A stretch of DNA of 64,000 nucleotides from CAWGOF01 sp963824225 (GTDB taxonomy: Bacteria; Acidobacteriota; Polarisedimenticolia; Polarisedimenticolales; Polarisedimenticolaceae), in assembly GCA_963824225.1 (NCBI GenBank), contig CAWGOF010000003.1, forward strand, positions 3,472,001-3,536,000, read 5' to 3'. Made by a program: the position numbers and the translations under genes. Below, one piece after another: positions 1 to 10,938 of this stretch (the stretch's first letter is position 1; each line of letters opens with the position of its first letter). Under the pieces are notes generated by a model. The model was not told the DNA's origin. It saw only the letters and a list, made by a program, of their open reading frames with translations, and did not search any database.

Positions 1-1092
1 CTGGGCGAAGCACAGTTGCGTTCGATCGTCGGCGTTGAGCACGTCGAACTGCACGAACGGCACGTCGATCGACGGGTTGGCGCCGGTGTCGTTGTCGTTC
101 AGCGCGAAGTAGTCCTGCGTGTAGAGCGCGCCGCCCGGGGCGTAGATGTCGATCTTCAAATACGCCTGCCACGTGCCGTCGGGCGGCGTGGCGCTCAGGT
201 CCTGGGTCGAGCAGCCGGCGAAGCACGGCGCCGACGCCGCATCCGAGCGCGTCGTGTTGAACGTGCGGTAACCGAGGCTCGCCGGGACGAGGCCGGTGAA
301 GTCCCACACCTCGGGCAGCGTCTGCGTCGAGCCGGGGTCGCCCGGATCGGGCTGGTAGCTCACGCCCGTCTGATCGATCGAGATCATCGCCGCGGCCGAC
401 GACCACGCCGGGTGGATCGACGTCAGCGGCGTATCCGCCTCGGCCGAGTACTGGAGGAAGCCCGTTGTCCCGGGGCGTAGCTGGTTTCGGAACTTCAGGA
501 ACGGAATGGCCATCCCGTCGTTCGCTGCGCCCACCTCGAGGACGCGCGCGCGGTCGATCACGAACGGCAGGCCCACGCCTTGCGCGCGGCCCTCGATCTC
601 GGCGACAGGCATGCCGGAGCGTGTGACGAAGCGGAAGCCGCCGGGCTCGCGCAGCACGACCACCTCCCGCGGCCCCGCGGGGGTGAGAGCGATCCCCTCG
701 GCGACGGCGCGGGCATCGACGCGCTCGGGCGCGGCACCTGGACGAGCGAGCCAGCTGACGACCTCCTGGCCCAGCTCGATCCGGCCCGTGCGGATCAAGC
801 GGCAGCTCGCACGGCTCGTGCTCTCGCAGATTGCAGCGTCCGTCGCGGTGCCGCGTGCGGCCTCGCCGAGCCCGGCCTCTCCCGGCTCGAACATCGCCCA
901 GGGCGTGCGCCGTCCGTGCGCCTGTGTCGGCCTCAGATCCCAGAACGTGCCTTCGTCGAGCGGTCCCGCGCGGGATATGGGGTCCGGTCCCTCGACCTCG
1001 ATCAGCGTCCAGGTGCGGTCGTTCGCTCGGGTCGAGGCCCACGGGCCGACCAGGGCGAAGCTCAGGATAAGGGCCGACCAGCCGCGTCGCAT
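1..1092 (-). CDS. Secreted protein of unknown function, C-terminus outside window
   Basis: The minus strand stays open from an ATG at 1092 (another in-frame ATG at 1113) to the left edge, 364 codons with no stop, so the C-terminus is missing. The product begins MRRGWSALILSFALVGP, a basic n-region and hydrophobic core typical of a signal peptide. I recognise no domain. The later part is rich in Asp, Pro and aromatic residues and holds a CFAGC motif, as in extracellular beta-rich proteins. G/C-ending codons on this strand, and the implausible Arg/Ala-rich translations of the opposite strand, support the strand choice. It diverges from the kelch gene, leaving only some 60 nt for two promoters. 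Confidence 0.75.
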   Translation of the reverse strand, partial: MRRGWSALILSFALVGPWASTRANDRTWTLIEVEGPDPISRAGPLDEGTFWDLRPTQAHGRRTPWAMFEPGEAGLGEAARGTATDAAICESTSRASCRLIRTGRIELGQEVVSWLARPGAAPERVDARAVAEGIALTPAGPREVVVLREPGGFRFVTRSGMPVAEIEGRAQGVGLPFVIDRARVLEVGAANDGMAIPFLKFRNQLRPGTTGFLQYSAEADTPLTSIHPAWSSAAAMISIDQTGVSYQPDPGDPGSTQTLPEVWDFTGLVPASLGYRTFNTTRSDAASAPCFAGCSTQDLSATPPDGTWQAYLKIDIYAPGGALYTQDYFALNDNDTGANPSIDVPFVQFDVLNADDRTQLCFAQ

Positions 1093-1151
1093 GCGCGACG
1101 AATGTACTGTCATTCCGGGTGGCAAGAGGTAGGATAAGAGTCCCCCCGGAG

Positions 1152-4100
1152 GTGGCGCGCGTCGTGGGGCTGCCCCTCCTGCTCTTGCTCGCGATGCACG
1201 GCCCGGCGCCGGCGGCGCAGCCGCTCGACATCGAGCGCCGCGTCGAGGCCCAGGCCGCGATCGCCCGCGTGTACCAGGCGCATCGCGTGGGCGCGCGGTC
1301 CGACGAAGAGCTTCCGCGGTCCGTCCTCGAGGCCCAGGTCCGGGACTACCTGCGCCTGAGCGCTGCGCTCGACCAGTACTGGCACACGCCGATCACGGCG
1401 GAAGCCCTGGCTCGCGAGATGCGGCGGATCGAATCTCAGACGCGGATGCCGGAGCGGCTCGCCGAGATCAAGCACGCGCTGGGCGACGATCCCGTGCTGT
1501 TCCAGGAGTGCGTCGTTCGTCCCCCGCTCGTGCGGCGGCTGGCGCGGAGCTTTTTCGCCCGGGACGAGCGGATCCACGGAGCGGTGCGCGCCGAGATCGA
1601 GCGCAGCCACGACCGGGCAGGTCGTACGGGCGAGATCGGGCCGGTCGAGGAAACGGACGAGGCGTTCGCGTTTGTTGACGCGTCGGGCGCCCGAATCGAG
1701 GTGCCCAAGGTCACCTGGGAAGAGTGGTGGACGAGAGAAGCCTCGCGCTACGCCCCTGCCTCCGTCGCCGCCGCGGCCCTGCCGATCGCGAGCGGAGCGA
1801 CAGCCGTTGGCCCGTGCACGCTCGACGACCAGTGGGACACGGGCGGGGCGCTGAGCCTGCTTCCCGATGCGCGCGGGTATCCGGTCACCGTGTGGACCGG
1901 GAGCGAGATGCTCGTCTGGGGCGGGACGAGAAACACCAACGGCGAAGCCTACGATCCGGCGATCGATTCATGGAGGCCGCTCTCGACGAATGGCGCACCA
2001 CAGGCGCGCAGCGGCGCCACCGGCGTTTGGACCGGCACCGAGCTGATCGTGTGGGGGGGCTATACGACAACGGTCTTCCCAACCCAGCTCCTGCCGAGCG
2101 GGGCTCGGTACGCGCCGGCTACCGACACCTGGACACCACTCCCCGACGCCGGTGCGCCGTCTGGGCGGGGGGCCCACACCGCGGTGTGGACCGGTACGGA
2201 GATGATCGTCTGGGGCGGCACGCCGAAGTTCGGCGATCCGGTCATCGGGGCTCGCTACAACCGGCAGACGAACGCCTGGTCTCCCATGCCGAGCAGTGGA
2301 CCCTACGACGGTCGCTCCAACCACACAGCGCTGTGGACCGGCACGGAGATGATCGTCTGGGGTGGCTACCTCAACGGGACGCTCGACACCGGCGAGCGCT
2401 TCGATCCGGTCGCCAGCACCTGGACGTCGCTGCCGACGACCGGCGCACCGGCGTCGCGCTACCTGCACACCGCGGTCTGGACTGGAGACGCGATGATCGT
2501 GTGGGGCGGCAACAACGGGGCGAGCGGGGCAGAGCTGTCGAGCGGAGGCGTGTTCCGCCTGTCCGGCTGGGCGCCGATGTCGACCGTGAACGCGCCCTCC
2601 GTGCGTCGCGATCACACCGCGGTGTGGACCGGCACCGAGATGATCGTGTGGGGCGGTCGGAACAACCAAGTCTCCCTGGGAGACGGGGGACGCTACGATC
2701 CGATCACCGACACGTGGCGCGCCCCGCCGGTCAACCCGATCAATGCGCCGCAGGCCCGTTCCGACCATCGTGCGCTATGGACCGGAACGCAGATGATCGT
2801 TCACGGCGGCTCCGATCAGTACAATCAGGCGATCGTGGGCGGAGCGCGCTACGACCCGCTGAGCGACACGTGGACACCGACCGCTCGGACGCCCGACGAG
2901 CGCAGCGAGCACACGGCGGTGTGGACCGGTTCCGAGATGATCGTGTGGGGCGGCGTGCGCAGGCAGCTGTTCCCCAAGACGAATAACGGCGCGATCTACG
3001 ACCCGGCGCTCGACGCGTGGCAGCCGACGTCGCTCGCGGGCGTCCCCGCGGCGCGGTCCGAGCACACCGCGCTCTGGACGGGGAACCGCATGGTCGTCTG
3101 GGGCGGGCTCCTCGCGAACGGTCAGCGCACGAACACCGGGGGGCGGTACGATCCGGTCCTTGACGCATGGACCGACACGAGCGTCGCCGGCGCGCCGAAC
3201 GCTCGCAAGCAGCACGTCTCGGTCTGGACCGGCGACCGGATGCTGATCTGGGGCGGCACCGACAGCGACGCCGTACCGGGCGACTGTCTGGCCGAGTTCG
3301 CGCAGGGCGGCGCGCGCTACGACCCGGTGCACGACGTGTGGACGCCGATGACGTCGGTCAACGAGCCGTACGTGCGCAAAGACTTCGACGGCGTGTGGAC
3401 CGGGACCGAGCTCGTGATCTGGGGCGGACAGACGCAGGTCATCCCCTGCACGCTCGTGTATCTCGACTCGGGTGGCCGATACGACCCGGTTCTCGACCGC
3501 TGGAGACCGACGACGATCGTCGGAGAGCCGGGCCCGCGCCACTCCCACCGGATGGTGTGGACCGGTCAAGAGGTGCTCGTCTGGGGCGGCAACGTGAGCA
3601 ATCCGGGAGGCCGGTACGATCCGGTCGCCGACGCCTGGGCCCCGATGACCACAACGGGACAGCCGCAACGGCCACGGCGACTGTTCTCCGCGCTCTGGAT
3701 GCAGGACCGGATGGTGGTATGGGGCGGGAACACGAACTTCACGGGCGACAACCCCTATCTCAACGGGAACTCCGGTGGACGGTACGATCCCGCGACCGAC
3801 ACGTGGAGCCCGACGTCCTTCGTGGGAGTGCCCACGCCACGCTGGTCGCACACCGCGGTCGTCGTCGGCGGCTCGACGATGATCGTGTGGGGCGGCCAGG
3901 ATCACGCCTACCCCACGCCCAAGGGCGAAGGCGGCCGGTACGGCGTGTTACCGCAGGATACGGACGGCGACGGCACGCTCGATTGCGAGGACGTGTGCCC
4001 GCTCGACGTGGCGAACGACGCCGACGCGGATGGGCTGTGCGCCGATGTCGATCCCTGTCCCCAGGACGCGGCGAACGACGCCGACCTCGACGGGTTCTGC

Positions 4101-5048
4101 GAGAGCGGGGACAGCTGCCCTCAGACCTACAACGTGCTGCAGCACGATGACGATGGCGATGGGGCTGGAGATCTTTGCGACGTCTGTCCCACGCTCGCCG
4201 ATCCGAGCCAGGCCGATTCGGACGCCGATGGTCGCGGCAACGCCTGTGACTGCGAGCCCGAGGACCCGACCGACCGCTCGCCGGTCGAGGTGACCGGCGT
4301 GCAAGTCGCCCGCGTGGGCGCCGCTGCGCACATCACATGGGACCCGGCCGCTGGCGCCGAAGCGTACGTCGTGAGCCGCGGTGAGCTCGGCGGTCTCCAA
4401 GCGCAGGACTACGGCGCGTGTCTCGCCGACCACCTGTTCGTACGCCAGCTCGACGATGCCGTCGATCCGCCCGCGGGCGTCGGCTGGTTCTACCTCGTCC
4501 AGGGGCAGAGCTTCGACTGCGGTCTCGGGAGCGCTGGATACGACTCGCTCGAGCGCGAGCGCGTGAACACGAACCCGGCCGCCTGTCTCGGCGCCTCCTA
4601 CCAGGATGTACACGCGACGAGCCAGCAAACGGTCTTCGGGACGGTGAGCGGCACGCTCGCGGCGACGACCACCTCGGACGACGCCTACGAGACGATCGCC
4701 GAGGAGACGACGAGTGGCAGCCCGTCGACGCGCTTCAGCCGTCTCGAGAAGCGCTTCTCGTTCAGCGTCCCGCCGGGGTCAAGGGTCGAGGTGCACGTCG
4801 AGGGGTTCCGCTCGGCCAGCACCGACGGCGACACGTTCCGCTTCGAGCTGTCGGTCGACGGGGGAACGAGCTTCTCTGACCTCGGGTTGACCCTGCCGCT
4901 CGCGGACGACGACGTCGACCGGTCGGTCGTGCTCGGGAGCGTGCCTCCGACCGTCGTGATCCGCGTCCTCGACACCGACCGCACGCCCGGACATGCGTCG
5001 GTCGACACGGTCGCGATCGACGAGCTGTTTCTGCGCGTCGTCCCCTGA
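1152..5048 (+). CDS. Secreted 14-repeat kelch-like protein with thrombospondin type-3 repeats
   Basis: A large exported protein of about 1,300 residues. After a signal peptide (GLPLLLLLAMHGPAPAA) and a 230-residue unassigned region there are 14 kelch-like repeats of about 50 residues, each built around a VWTGTEMIVWGG-type strand (residues ~250-930), enough for two seven-bladed propellers. Then come Asp/Cys-rich calcium-binding thrombospondin type-3 repeats (DTDGDGTLDCEDVCP type, ~935-1035) and a beta-rich tail with SVDGGTSF. Such architectures are surface or secreted adhesins or structural proteins; the ligand is unknown. Frame opens at GTG 1119, but a TAGGAT -10-like box at 1130 and GGAGG at 1148 favour GTG 1152 or GTG 1164. 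Confidence 0.85.
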   Translation: MARVVGLPLLLLLAMHGPAPAAQPLDIERRVEAQAAIARVYQAHRVGARSDEELPRSVLEAQVRDYLRLSAALDQYWHTPITAEALAREMRRIESQTRMPERLAEIKHALGDDPVLFQECVVRPPLVRRLARSFFARDERIHGAVRAEIERSHDRAGRTGEIGPVEETDEAFAFVDASGARIEVPKVTWEEWWTREASRYAPASVAAAALPIASGATAVGPCTLDDQWDTGGALSLLPDARGYPVTVWTGSEMLVWGGTRNTNGEAYDPAIDSWRPLSTNGAPQARSGATGVWTGTELIVWGGYTTTVFPTQLLPSGARYAPATDTWTPLPDAGAPSGRGAHTAVWTGTEMIVWGGTPKFGDPVIGARYNRQTNAWSPMPSSGPYDGRSNHTALWTGTEMIVWGGYLNGTLDTGERFDPVASTWTSLPTTGAPASRYLHTAVWTGDAMIVWGGNNGASGAELSSGGVFRLSGWAPMSTVNAPSVRRDHTAVWTGTEMIVWGGRNNQVSLGDGGRYDPITDTWRAPPVNPINAPQARSDHRALWTGTQMIVHGGSDQYNQAIVGGARYDPLSDTWTPTARTPDERSEHTAVWTGSEMIVWGGVRRQLFPKTNNGAIYDPALDAWQPTSLAGVPAARSEHTALWTGNRMVVWGGLLANGQRTNTGGRYDPVLDAWTDTSVAGAPNARKQHVSVWTGDRMLIWGGTDSDAVPGDCLAEFAQGGARYDPVHDVWTPMTSVNEPYVRKDFDGVWTGTELVIWGGQTQVIPCTLVYLDSGGRYDPVLDRWRPTTIVGEPGPRHSHRMVWTGQEVLVWGGNVSNPGGRYDPVADAWAPMTTTGQPQRPRRLFSALWMQDRMVVWGGNTNFTGDNPYLNGNSGGRYDPATDTWSPTSFVGVPTPRWSHTAVVVGGSTMIVWGGQDHAYPTPKGEGGRYGVLPQDTDGDGTLDCEDVCPLDVANDADADGLCADVDPCPQDAANDADLDGFCESGDSCPQTYNVLQHDDDGDGAGDLCDVCPTLADPSQADSDADGRGNACDCEPEDPTDRSPVEVTGVQVARVGAAAHITWDPAAGAEAYVVSRGELGGLQAQDYGACLADHLFVRQLDDAVDPPAGVGWFYLVQGQSFDCGLGSAGYDSLERERVNTNPAACLGASYQDVHATSQQTVFGTVSGTLAATTTSDDAYETIAEETTSGSPSTRFSRLEKRFSFSVPPGSRVEVHVEGFRSASTDGDTFRFELSVDGGTSFSDLGLTLPLADDDVDRSVVLGSVPPTVVIRVLDTDRTPGHASVDTVAIDELFLRVVP

Positions 5049-5056
5049 GCCCAACC

Positions 5057-5070
5057 GTTCGTTTCCGAAC
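5057..5070. promoter_or_regulatory. Possible activator binding site (UAS) for the ABC efflux operon
   Basis: An inverted repeat, GTTCG-TTTC-CGAAC, lies about 100 bp upstream of the start predicted from the sigma-54 promoter at 5142. That is a usual distance for a bacterial enhancer-binding protein. The natural candidate to bind it is the response regulator encoded at 9556-10938 in the same operon. The site is only 5+5 bp, so it could be chance. Confidence 0.35.
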
Positions 5071-5141
5071 AGTCCGTCCGGGTCCGCACAGCGCCACCCT
5101 TCCGTGTCGTCCGGATCCGCCCGTTCCGCGGGGCTCGAGCG

Positions 5142-5156
5142 TGGCACGGCCGTTGC
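5142..5156 (+). promoter_or_regulatory. Sigma-54 (RpoN) promoter of the ABC efflux/two-component operon
   Basis: TGGCACGGCCGTTGC matches the sigma-54 consensus TGGCACG-N4-TTGC exactly, with the -24 GG and -12 GC separated by the required 10 bp. Transcription would start near 5168, only 3-9 nt before the candidate ATG codons at 5171 and 5177, so the transcript would be nearly leaderless unless GTG 5219 is used. The operon encodes its own sigma-54 activator, which supports function and implies positive autoregulation. Confidence 0.75.
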
Positions 5157-5170
5157 CTTGCAGCTCGCCG

Positions 5171-6421
5171 ATGCCCATGGACCGCGAGATCGACCCGTCC
5201 GTCCGCCGCACCCGACTCGTGCGCCGCGTCGCCACGGGCGTCGCGATCGTGGTCGGCGTGGCGCTGCTCCTCGGCGCCCTGCCGCGCCTGCTCCGACCCT
5301 CGGTGCGCCGCGACCGGATCCGCGTGGCCCGGGTCGTGCGCGGGCCGGTCGAGGCGACGATCGAGGCCTCGGGAACCGCAGCGCCGGCGTTCGAGAAGGT
5401 GCTGTCGAGCCCGGTCGACGCCCGCGTCGTGCGGATCCTCAAGCGCGCGGGCGAGAGCGTGAAGCCCGGCGACGCGATCGTCGACCTCGATCTGGCCGCG
5501 ACGCGCCTCGAGGCCGACCGGCTCGTTGACCGGCTGGCCCAGAAGGACAACGAGGTCCAGCAGATCCGCCTCGAGCTCGAGCGCACGCTCGCCGGCTTGG
5601 ACGCTCGGCGCGAGACCGCGCGGCTCGACCTCGAGATCGCACAGTACCGCCTGGACCAGCGACGGAAGCTCCACGCCGACCTGCTGATCTCGGAAGAGGG
5701 CCTGCGCGAATCCGAGGTCGAGGCGCGCAAATCGGCGCTGACGCACCGCCAGCTCGAGGCCGAGGTCGACTCCGCCCGCCGGGCCAGTGCGGCCCGCGAG
5801 GCCGGTCTGATGCTCGACCTCGGGATCCTACGCAAGGAGCTGGCGGAGGCGAGGCGGCAGCTCGAGCTCGCCAGCGCACGGTCGGACCGCGAGGGTGTCG
5901 TCACCTGGGTCGTCAACGAGGAAGGCGCGACCGTGCGCAACGGCGACGTCCTGGCCCGCATCGCCGATCTGAAGTCGTACCGCATCGAAGCCACCGTCTC
6001 GGACGTCCACGTGTCGCGCCTCGCCGCGGGCCTGCCGGCGCGCGTGATCGTTTCGGGAGACACGCTCACGGGGCGCGTCGCGGCCGTTCGACCGGCGGTC
6101 GAGAACGGCGTGGCGCTCTTCAGCGTCGAGCTCGACCGGAGCGACGATCCGCGCCTGCGCAAGGACCTGCGCGTCGATGTGTACGTCGTGACCGCGACGC
6201 GGCCCGATGCGCTGGGCATCGATCGCGGGGCGTTCGTCCAGGGCGGAGCGTCCCAGGACGTGTTCCTGGTGCGCGGCGATCGGGCGGTGCGGACCCGCGT
6301 GCGCGTGGGGCTCGCCGGCCAGTCGGCGTGCGAGGTGCTCGAGGGCCTGGCCGAAGGGGACGAGGTGATCGTGTCCGACATGCGAGATTTCCTGCAGTAT
6401 CCGCAGCTGCGAGTGAGGTGA
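5171..6421 (+). CDS. Periplasmic adaptor (HlyD/MacA-type membrane fusion protein) of ABC efflux system
   Basis: About 416 residues. A cytoplasmic tail rich in Arg is followed by one membrane anchor (VAIVVGVALLLGALP, ~22-37), a biotinyl-lipoyl-like half (SSPVDARVVRILKRAGESV), a long coiled-coil hairpin (~105-230), the second lipoyl half (GVVTWVVNEEGATVRNGD) and beta-barrel and membrane-proximal domains ending LAEGDEVIVSDMRDF. This is the order of MacA/HlyD adaptors, which link an inner-membrane ABC transporter to an outer-membrane exit duct. First gene of the operon with the ATPase, two permeases, regulator and kinase. ATG 5171 or 5177 may be used; neither has a clear Shine-Dalgarno. No outer-membrane channel gene is in the operon. 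Confidence 0.9.
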   Translation: MPMDREIDPSVRRTRLVRRVATGVAIVVGVALLLGALPRLLRPSVRRDRIRVARVVRGPVEATIEASGTAAPAFEKVLSSPVDARVVRILKRAGESVKPGDAIVDLDLAATRLEADRLVDRLAQKDNEVQQIRLELERTLAGLDARRETARLDLEIAQYRLDQRRKLHADLLISEEGLRESEVEARKSALTHRQLEAEVDSARRASAAREAGLMLDLGILRKELAEARRQLELASARSDREGVVTWVVNEEGATVRNGDVLARIADLKSYRIEATVSDVHVSRLAAGLPARVIVSGDTLTGRVAAVRPAVENGVALFSVELDRSDDPRLRKDLRVDVYVVTATRPDALGIDRGAFVQGGASQDVFLVRGDRAVRTRVRVGLAGQSACEVLEGLAEGDEVIVSDMRDFLQYPQLRVR

Positions 6422-6435
6422 CGGGAGGCATGACG

Positions 6436-7101
6436 ATGATTGGGCTCCAAGGTGTGAGCAAGGTGTACCGGACCGAGCGGCTCGAGACGCTGGCTCTCGA
6501 CACGATCTCGCTCGACGTGGGCGAGGCCGAGTTCGTCTCGATCATGGGTCCATCGGGGTGCGGCAAGAGCACGCTGTTGAACCTGATGGGTCTGCTCGAC
6601 GAGCCGAGCGATGGCCAGGTGACGCTCGGTGGCAAGCCGATCGAGAGCTACCGCGACTCGGCGGTCGCGCGCATGCGCAACGAGAACATCGGGTTCATCT
6701 TCCAGAGCTTCCATTTGATCCCCGACCTGACCGTGGTCGACAACGTCGAGATCCCGCTGCTGTATCGCCGGATGAGCGGCAAGGAGCGCCGGCGCCTGGC
6801 GCTCGAAGCGGTCGAGCGGGTCGGGCTCGCGTCGCGGGCGCGTCACTTCCCGTCCCAGCTCTCGGGCGGGCAGCAGCAGCGCGTGGCCATCGCCCGCGCC
6901 GTGGTCGGGCGCCCGCGGCTGCTGCTCGCCGACGAGCCGACGGGCAACCTCGACAGCCACATGGGCGACGAGGTCATGCGGATCCTCGAGGAGCTGAACC
7001 AGGAGCGCCGCACGACCGTCGTGATGGTGACCCACGACCCGAAGCTCGCCGAGCGCACCGGGCGTACCGTGCGCCTGTTCGACGGCCGCCAGGTCCAGTG
7101 A
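6436..7101 (+). CDS. ABC transporter ATPase, LolD/MacB type
   Basis: A 221-residue nucleotide-binding subunit with Walker A GPSGCGKST (~38-46), Q-loop at FIFQSFHLIP, signature LSGGQQQR, Walker B LLLADEP, D-loop GNLDS and switch His in VTHDP. Size and the LDEPSDGQV region place it with the LolD/MacB/FtsE subfamily that powers FtsX-fold permeases. ATG 6436 is chosen because GGGAGG at 6423-6428 lies 7 nt upstream; the ATG at 6430 is too close to that site. It energises the two permeases directly downstream. Confidence 0.95.
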   Translation: MIGLQGVSKVYRTERLETLALDTISLDVGEAEFVSIMGPSGCGKSTLLNLMGLLDEPSDGQVTLGGKPIESYRDSAVARMRNENIGFIFQSFHLIPDLTVVDNVEIPLLYRRMSGKERRRLALEAVERVGLASRARHFPSQLSGGQQQRVAIARAVVGRPRLLLADEPTGNLDSHMGDEVMRILEELNQERRTTVVMVTHDPKLAERTGRTVRLFDGRQVQ

Positions 7102-7108
7102 GGCCGCG

Positions 7109-8350
7109 ATGCTGCGCAACTACCTGAAGATCGCGCTCAAGGTGCTCTCGCGCCGGAAGTTCTTCACCGGGATCAGCCTGTTCGCCATCGCGTTCACGCT
7201 GCTCGTCCTGATGGTGGCGACGGCGCTCCTCGACCACACGCTCGCGCCGATGGCGCCCGAGACGAACGCCGATCGCATGCTGTTCATCACGAAGGCCCTG
7301 ATGCGCGGCCCGAACGGGACCCAGAGCTCGTCCGCCGGCTACCTGTTCCTCGACAAGTACGTGCGCACGCTGCCCGACGTCGAGGCCGTGGCCGTGGCGA
7401 CCGACCAGGCCTCGGCGATCGGGTTCTCGAACGGGGTCAAGGTGCGCACGGCCCTCAGGCGCACCGACGGCGTGTTCTGGCGGATCCTGGAGTTCGACTT
7501 CGTCGAGGGTGGACCGTTTACCGAGGACGACGACCGCGAGGCGCGTCGAGTCGCGGTGATCAACGAGGCCACGCGCGAGCGGTATTTCCGCGGCGCGTCG
7601 GCCCTGGGCCGCGAGATCGAGGTCGCGAACCAGACGTTCCGCGTCGTCGGTGTCGTGCGCGACGTACCGTTCTCGCGCGCGATGTCCGCGGCGGACGTGT
7701 GGGTCCCGATCGGCACGCTGCGCTCGGACGCGTACAAGCGCGAGCTGCTCGGACCGTTCATCGGGATCATCCTGGCGCGCCAGCGGGGCGACCTCCCGGC
7801 GATTCAGGCCGAGGTGCAGCGCCGCGCAGCCGAGGTGCCGCTCCCCGATCCCAAGGAGTACGAGCACTACTACACCGGGGCCAACACGCTGTTCGAAGCG
7901 GCGGCACGCAACTTCACGTCCTCGCGCGACGGCGACGCGCAGGCCGGCTGGCTCGCCGCGGTCCTGCTGCTGTCGATGCTGCTGTTCATGCTGCTGCCCG
8001 CGCTCAACCTGGTGAACCTGAACCTCAGCCGGATCCTCGAGCGCGCCGCGGAGATCGGCGTGCGCAAGGCGTTCGGCGCGTCGTCGCGTGCGCTCGTCGG
8101 CCAGTTCGTCGTCGAGAACGTGGTCCTGACCTTCGTCGGCGGGGCGATCGGCCTCGCGCTCTCGGCGCTAGTCCTCGGAGCGTTCAACCGCGGAGCGTTC
8201 GTGGCCTACGCCAGCTTCGGGTTGAATTTTCGCGTGTTCTTCTACGCCGTGCTGCTGTCCCTGTTCTTCGGTGTCCTGTCCGGCGTGTACCCGGCATGGA
8301 AGATGTCTCGGCTCCATCCGGCCGAGGCGATCCGTGGAGGTCGACGATGA
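7109..8350 (+). CDS. MacB/FtsX-fold ABC permease, first of pair
   Basis: 413 residues with the MacB permease layout: an N-terminal membrane helix after a basic start (MLRNYLKIALKVLSRRKFF), a ~230-residue extracytoplasmic MacB-type domain with an RVVGVVRDVPFSR motif, and three C-terminal helices carrying the FtsX coupling sequence AEIGVRKAFGAS. MacB-type transporters use ATP to drive periplasmic substrates such as peptides, antibiotics or lipids outward rather than to transport across the inner membrane. The next permease begins inside this stop codon (ATGA at 8347), implying translational coupling and a heterodimer. Confidence 0.92.
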   Translation: MLRNYLKIALKVLSRRKFFTGISLFAIAFTLLVLMVATALLDHTLAPMAPETNADRMLFITKALMRGPNGTQSSSAGYLFLDKYVRTLPDVEAVAVATDQASAIGFSNGVKVRTALRRTDGVFWRILEFDFVEGGPFTEDDDREARRVAVINEATRERYFRGASALGREIEVANQTFRVVGVVRDVPFSRAMSAADVWVPIGTLRSDAYKRELLGPFIGIILARQRGDLPAIQAEVQRRAAEVPLPDPKEYEHYYTGANTLFEAAARNFTSSRDGDAQAGWLAAVLLLSMLLFMLLPALNLVNLNLSRILERAAEIGVRKAFGASSRALVGQFVVENVVLTFVGGAIGLALSALVLGAFNRGAFVAYASFGLNFRVFFYAVLLSLFFGVLSGVYPAWKMSRLHPAEAIRGGRR

Positions 8351-9552
8351 TCCGTCACCTGCTGAAGCTCGTCTGGCGCCGCAAGCGCGCGAGCGGCCTG
8401 ATCATGGTCGAGATCTTCCTGTCGTTCCTCGTCGTGTTCGTCGTGGCCACGCTGGGCCTGTACTTCGCCGGGAACTACCGCAGCCCGCTGGGATACGACT
8501 GGCGCGACGTGTGGCTCGTCCGCGTCGAGCCGAACGTCGAGCTCGAGAGCCCGGAGTCGCTGAAGGCGTTCCGCGACGACCTCGAGCGGCTGGTGCGCGA
8601 GATCCGCGGCCTGCCGCCGGTCGCCACCGCCTCGGCGATCAGCCTTGCGCCGTACGACGATTCTCGATGGGACTGGACCCAGGACCTGGAGGACGGTCGC
8701 AAGGTCTCGTTCGACGTGAACCACGCGACGGTCGCCGTGCCCGACGTGCTGCGGATGCGCGTCGATCGCGGACGCTGGTTCGACGAGAGCGACGCCGCGC
8801 TGAACTGGGAGCCCGTCGTCGTCAACGCGGCGATGGCCAAGGAGATCTTCGGCTCGCAGGATCCGATCGGAAAGGGACTCGCGTTCAAGGACCGCGAGGG
8901 CAAGGAGATGCGCGTCGTCGGCGTCGTCGCCGAATTCCGCAAGGAGGGCGAGCTCGAGGCGCGCACGAACTATCTGTTCCGCCCGCTCACCGGCGGGCTC
9001 TCGCCGCAGGTCCAGATTCGCAACATCCTGGTCCGGCTGAACGAGGGAACGCCGGCCGCGTTCGAGGAGACGCTGGTCAGGCGCCTCGAGGCCCTCGCTC
9101 CGACCTGGACGTTCGAGACCAAGTCGCTCGAGGAGATGCGCGACTCGTATCTGCGGGGATCGCTCGTGCCGCTGCTGTTCATCGGCACGATCGCCGGATT
9201 CCTGATGCTGATGGTCGCGCTCGGGCTGACCGGGGTCCTGTGGCAGAATGTCACCCAACGCCGTCAGGAGATCGGCCTCCGGCGCGCGGTCGGCGCGGCG
9301 GCACGGCGGATCCACCGGCAGGTCCTGATGGAGCTGATGCTGATGACGAGCCTCGCGGTGCTTCTGGGCCTCGTGCTCGTCGTGCAGCTCCCCGCGGTGA
9401 GCCTCGAGTCCATCCGGATCGGGCCCGGCCTCATCGCCGCCGGCGCGCTCGTCGCCGCGGCGATGATCTACTTGCTCGCGGCGCTGTGCGGGTGGTATCC
9501 GTCATGGCTCGCGACACGGATCCACCCGGTCGAGGCCCTGCACTACGAGTAG
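8347..9552 (+). CDS. MacB/FtsX-fold ABC permease, second of pair
   Basis: 401 residues. N-terminal helix (IFLSFLVVFVVATLGLYFAG), extracytoplasmic domain containing a MRVVGVVAEFRKEGE strand equivalent to the one in the first permease, then three C-terminal helices with the coupling motif EIGLRRAVGAAARRI and the conserved end WYPSWLATRIHPVEAL. The two permeases share architecture but are clearly diverged, consistent with a heterodimeric exporter. Its ATG overlaps the upstream stop and its own stop is 3 nt before the regulator, so transporter and regulator are one transcript. Substrate cannot be read from sequence. Confidence 0.92.
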   Translation: MIRHLLKLVWRRKRASGLIMVEIFLSFLVVFVVATLGLYFAGNYRSPLGYDWRDVWLVRVEPNVELESPESLKAFRDDLERLVREIRGLPPVATASAISLAPYDDSRWDWTQDLEDGRKVSFDVNHATVAVPDVLRMRVDRGRWFDESDAALNWEPVVVNAAMAKEIFGSQDPIGKGLAFKDREGKEMRVVGVVAEFRKEGELEARTNYLFRPLTGGLSPQVQIRNILVRLNEGTPAAFEETLVRRLEALAPTWTFETKSLEEMRDSYLRGSLVPLLFIGTIAGFLMLMVALGLTGVLWQNVTQRRQEIGLRRAVGAAARRIHRQVLMELMLMTSLAVLLGLVLVVQLPAVSLESIRIGPGLIAAGALVAAAMIYLLAALCGWYPSWLATRIHPVEALHYE

Positions 9553-9555
9553 CCG

Positions 9556-10934
<1,379 letters not shown>

Positions 10935-10938
<4 letters not shown>

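Noticed and set aside
16..1137. Long plus-strand open frames over the first kilobase
   Set aside because: Their products are Arg/Ala-rich without structure, while the minus strand reads as a plausible exported protein with a signal peptide from 1092 to the edge.
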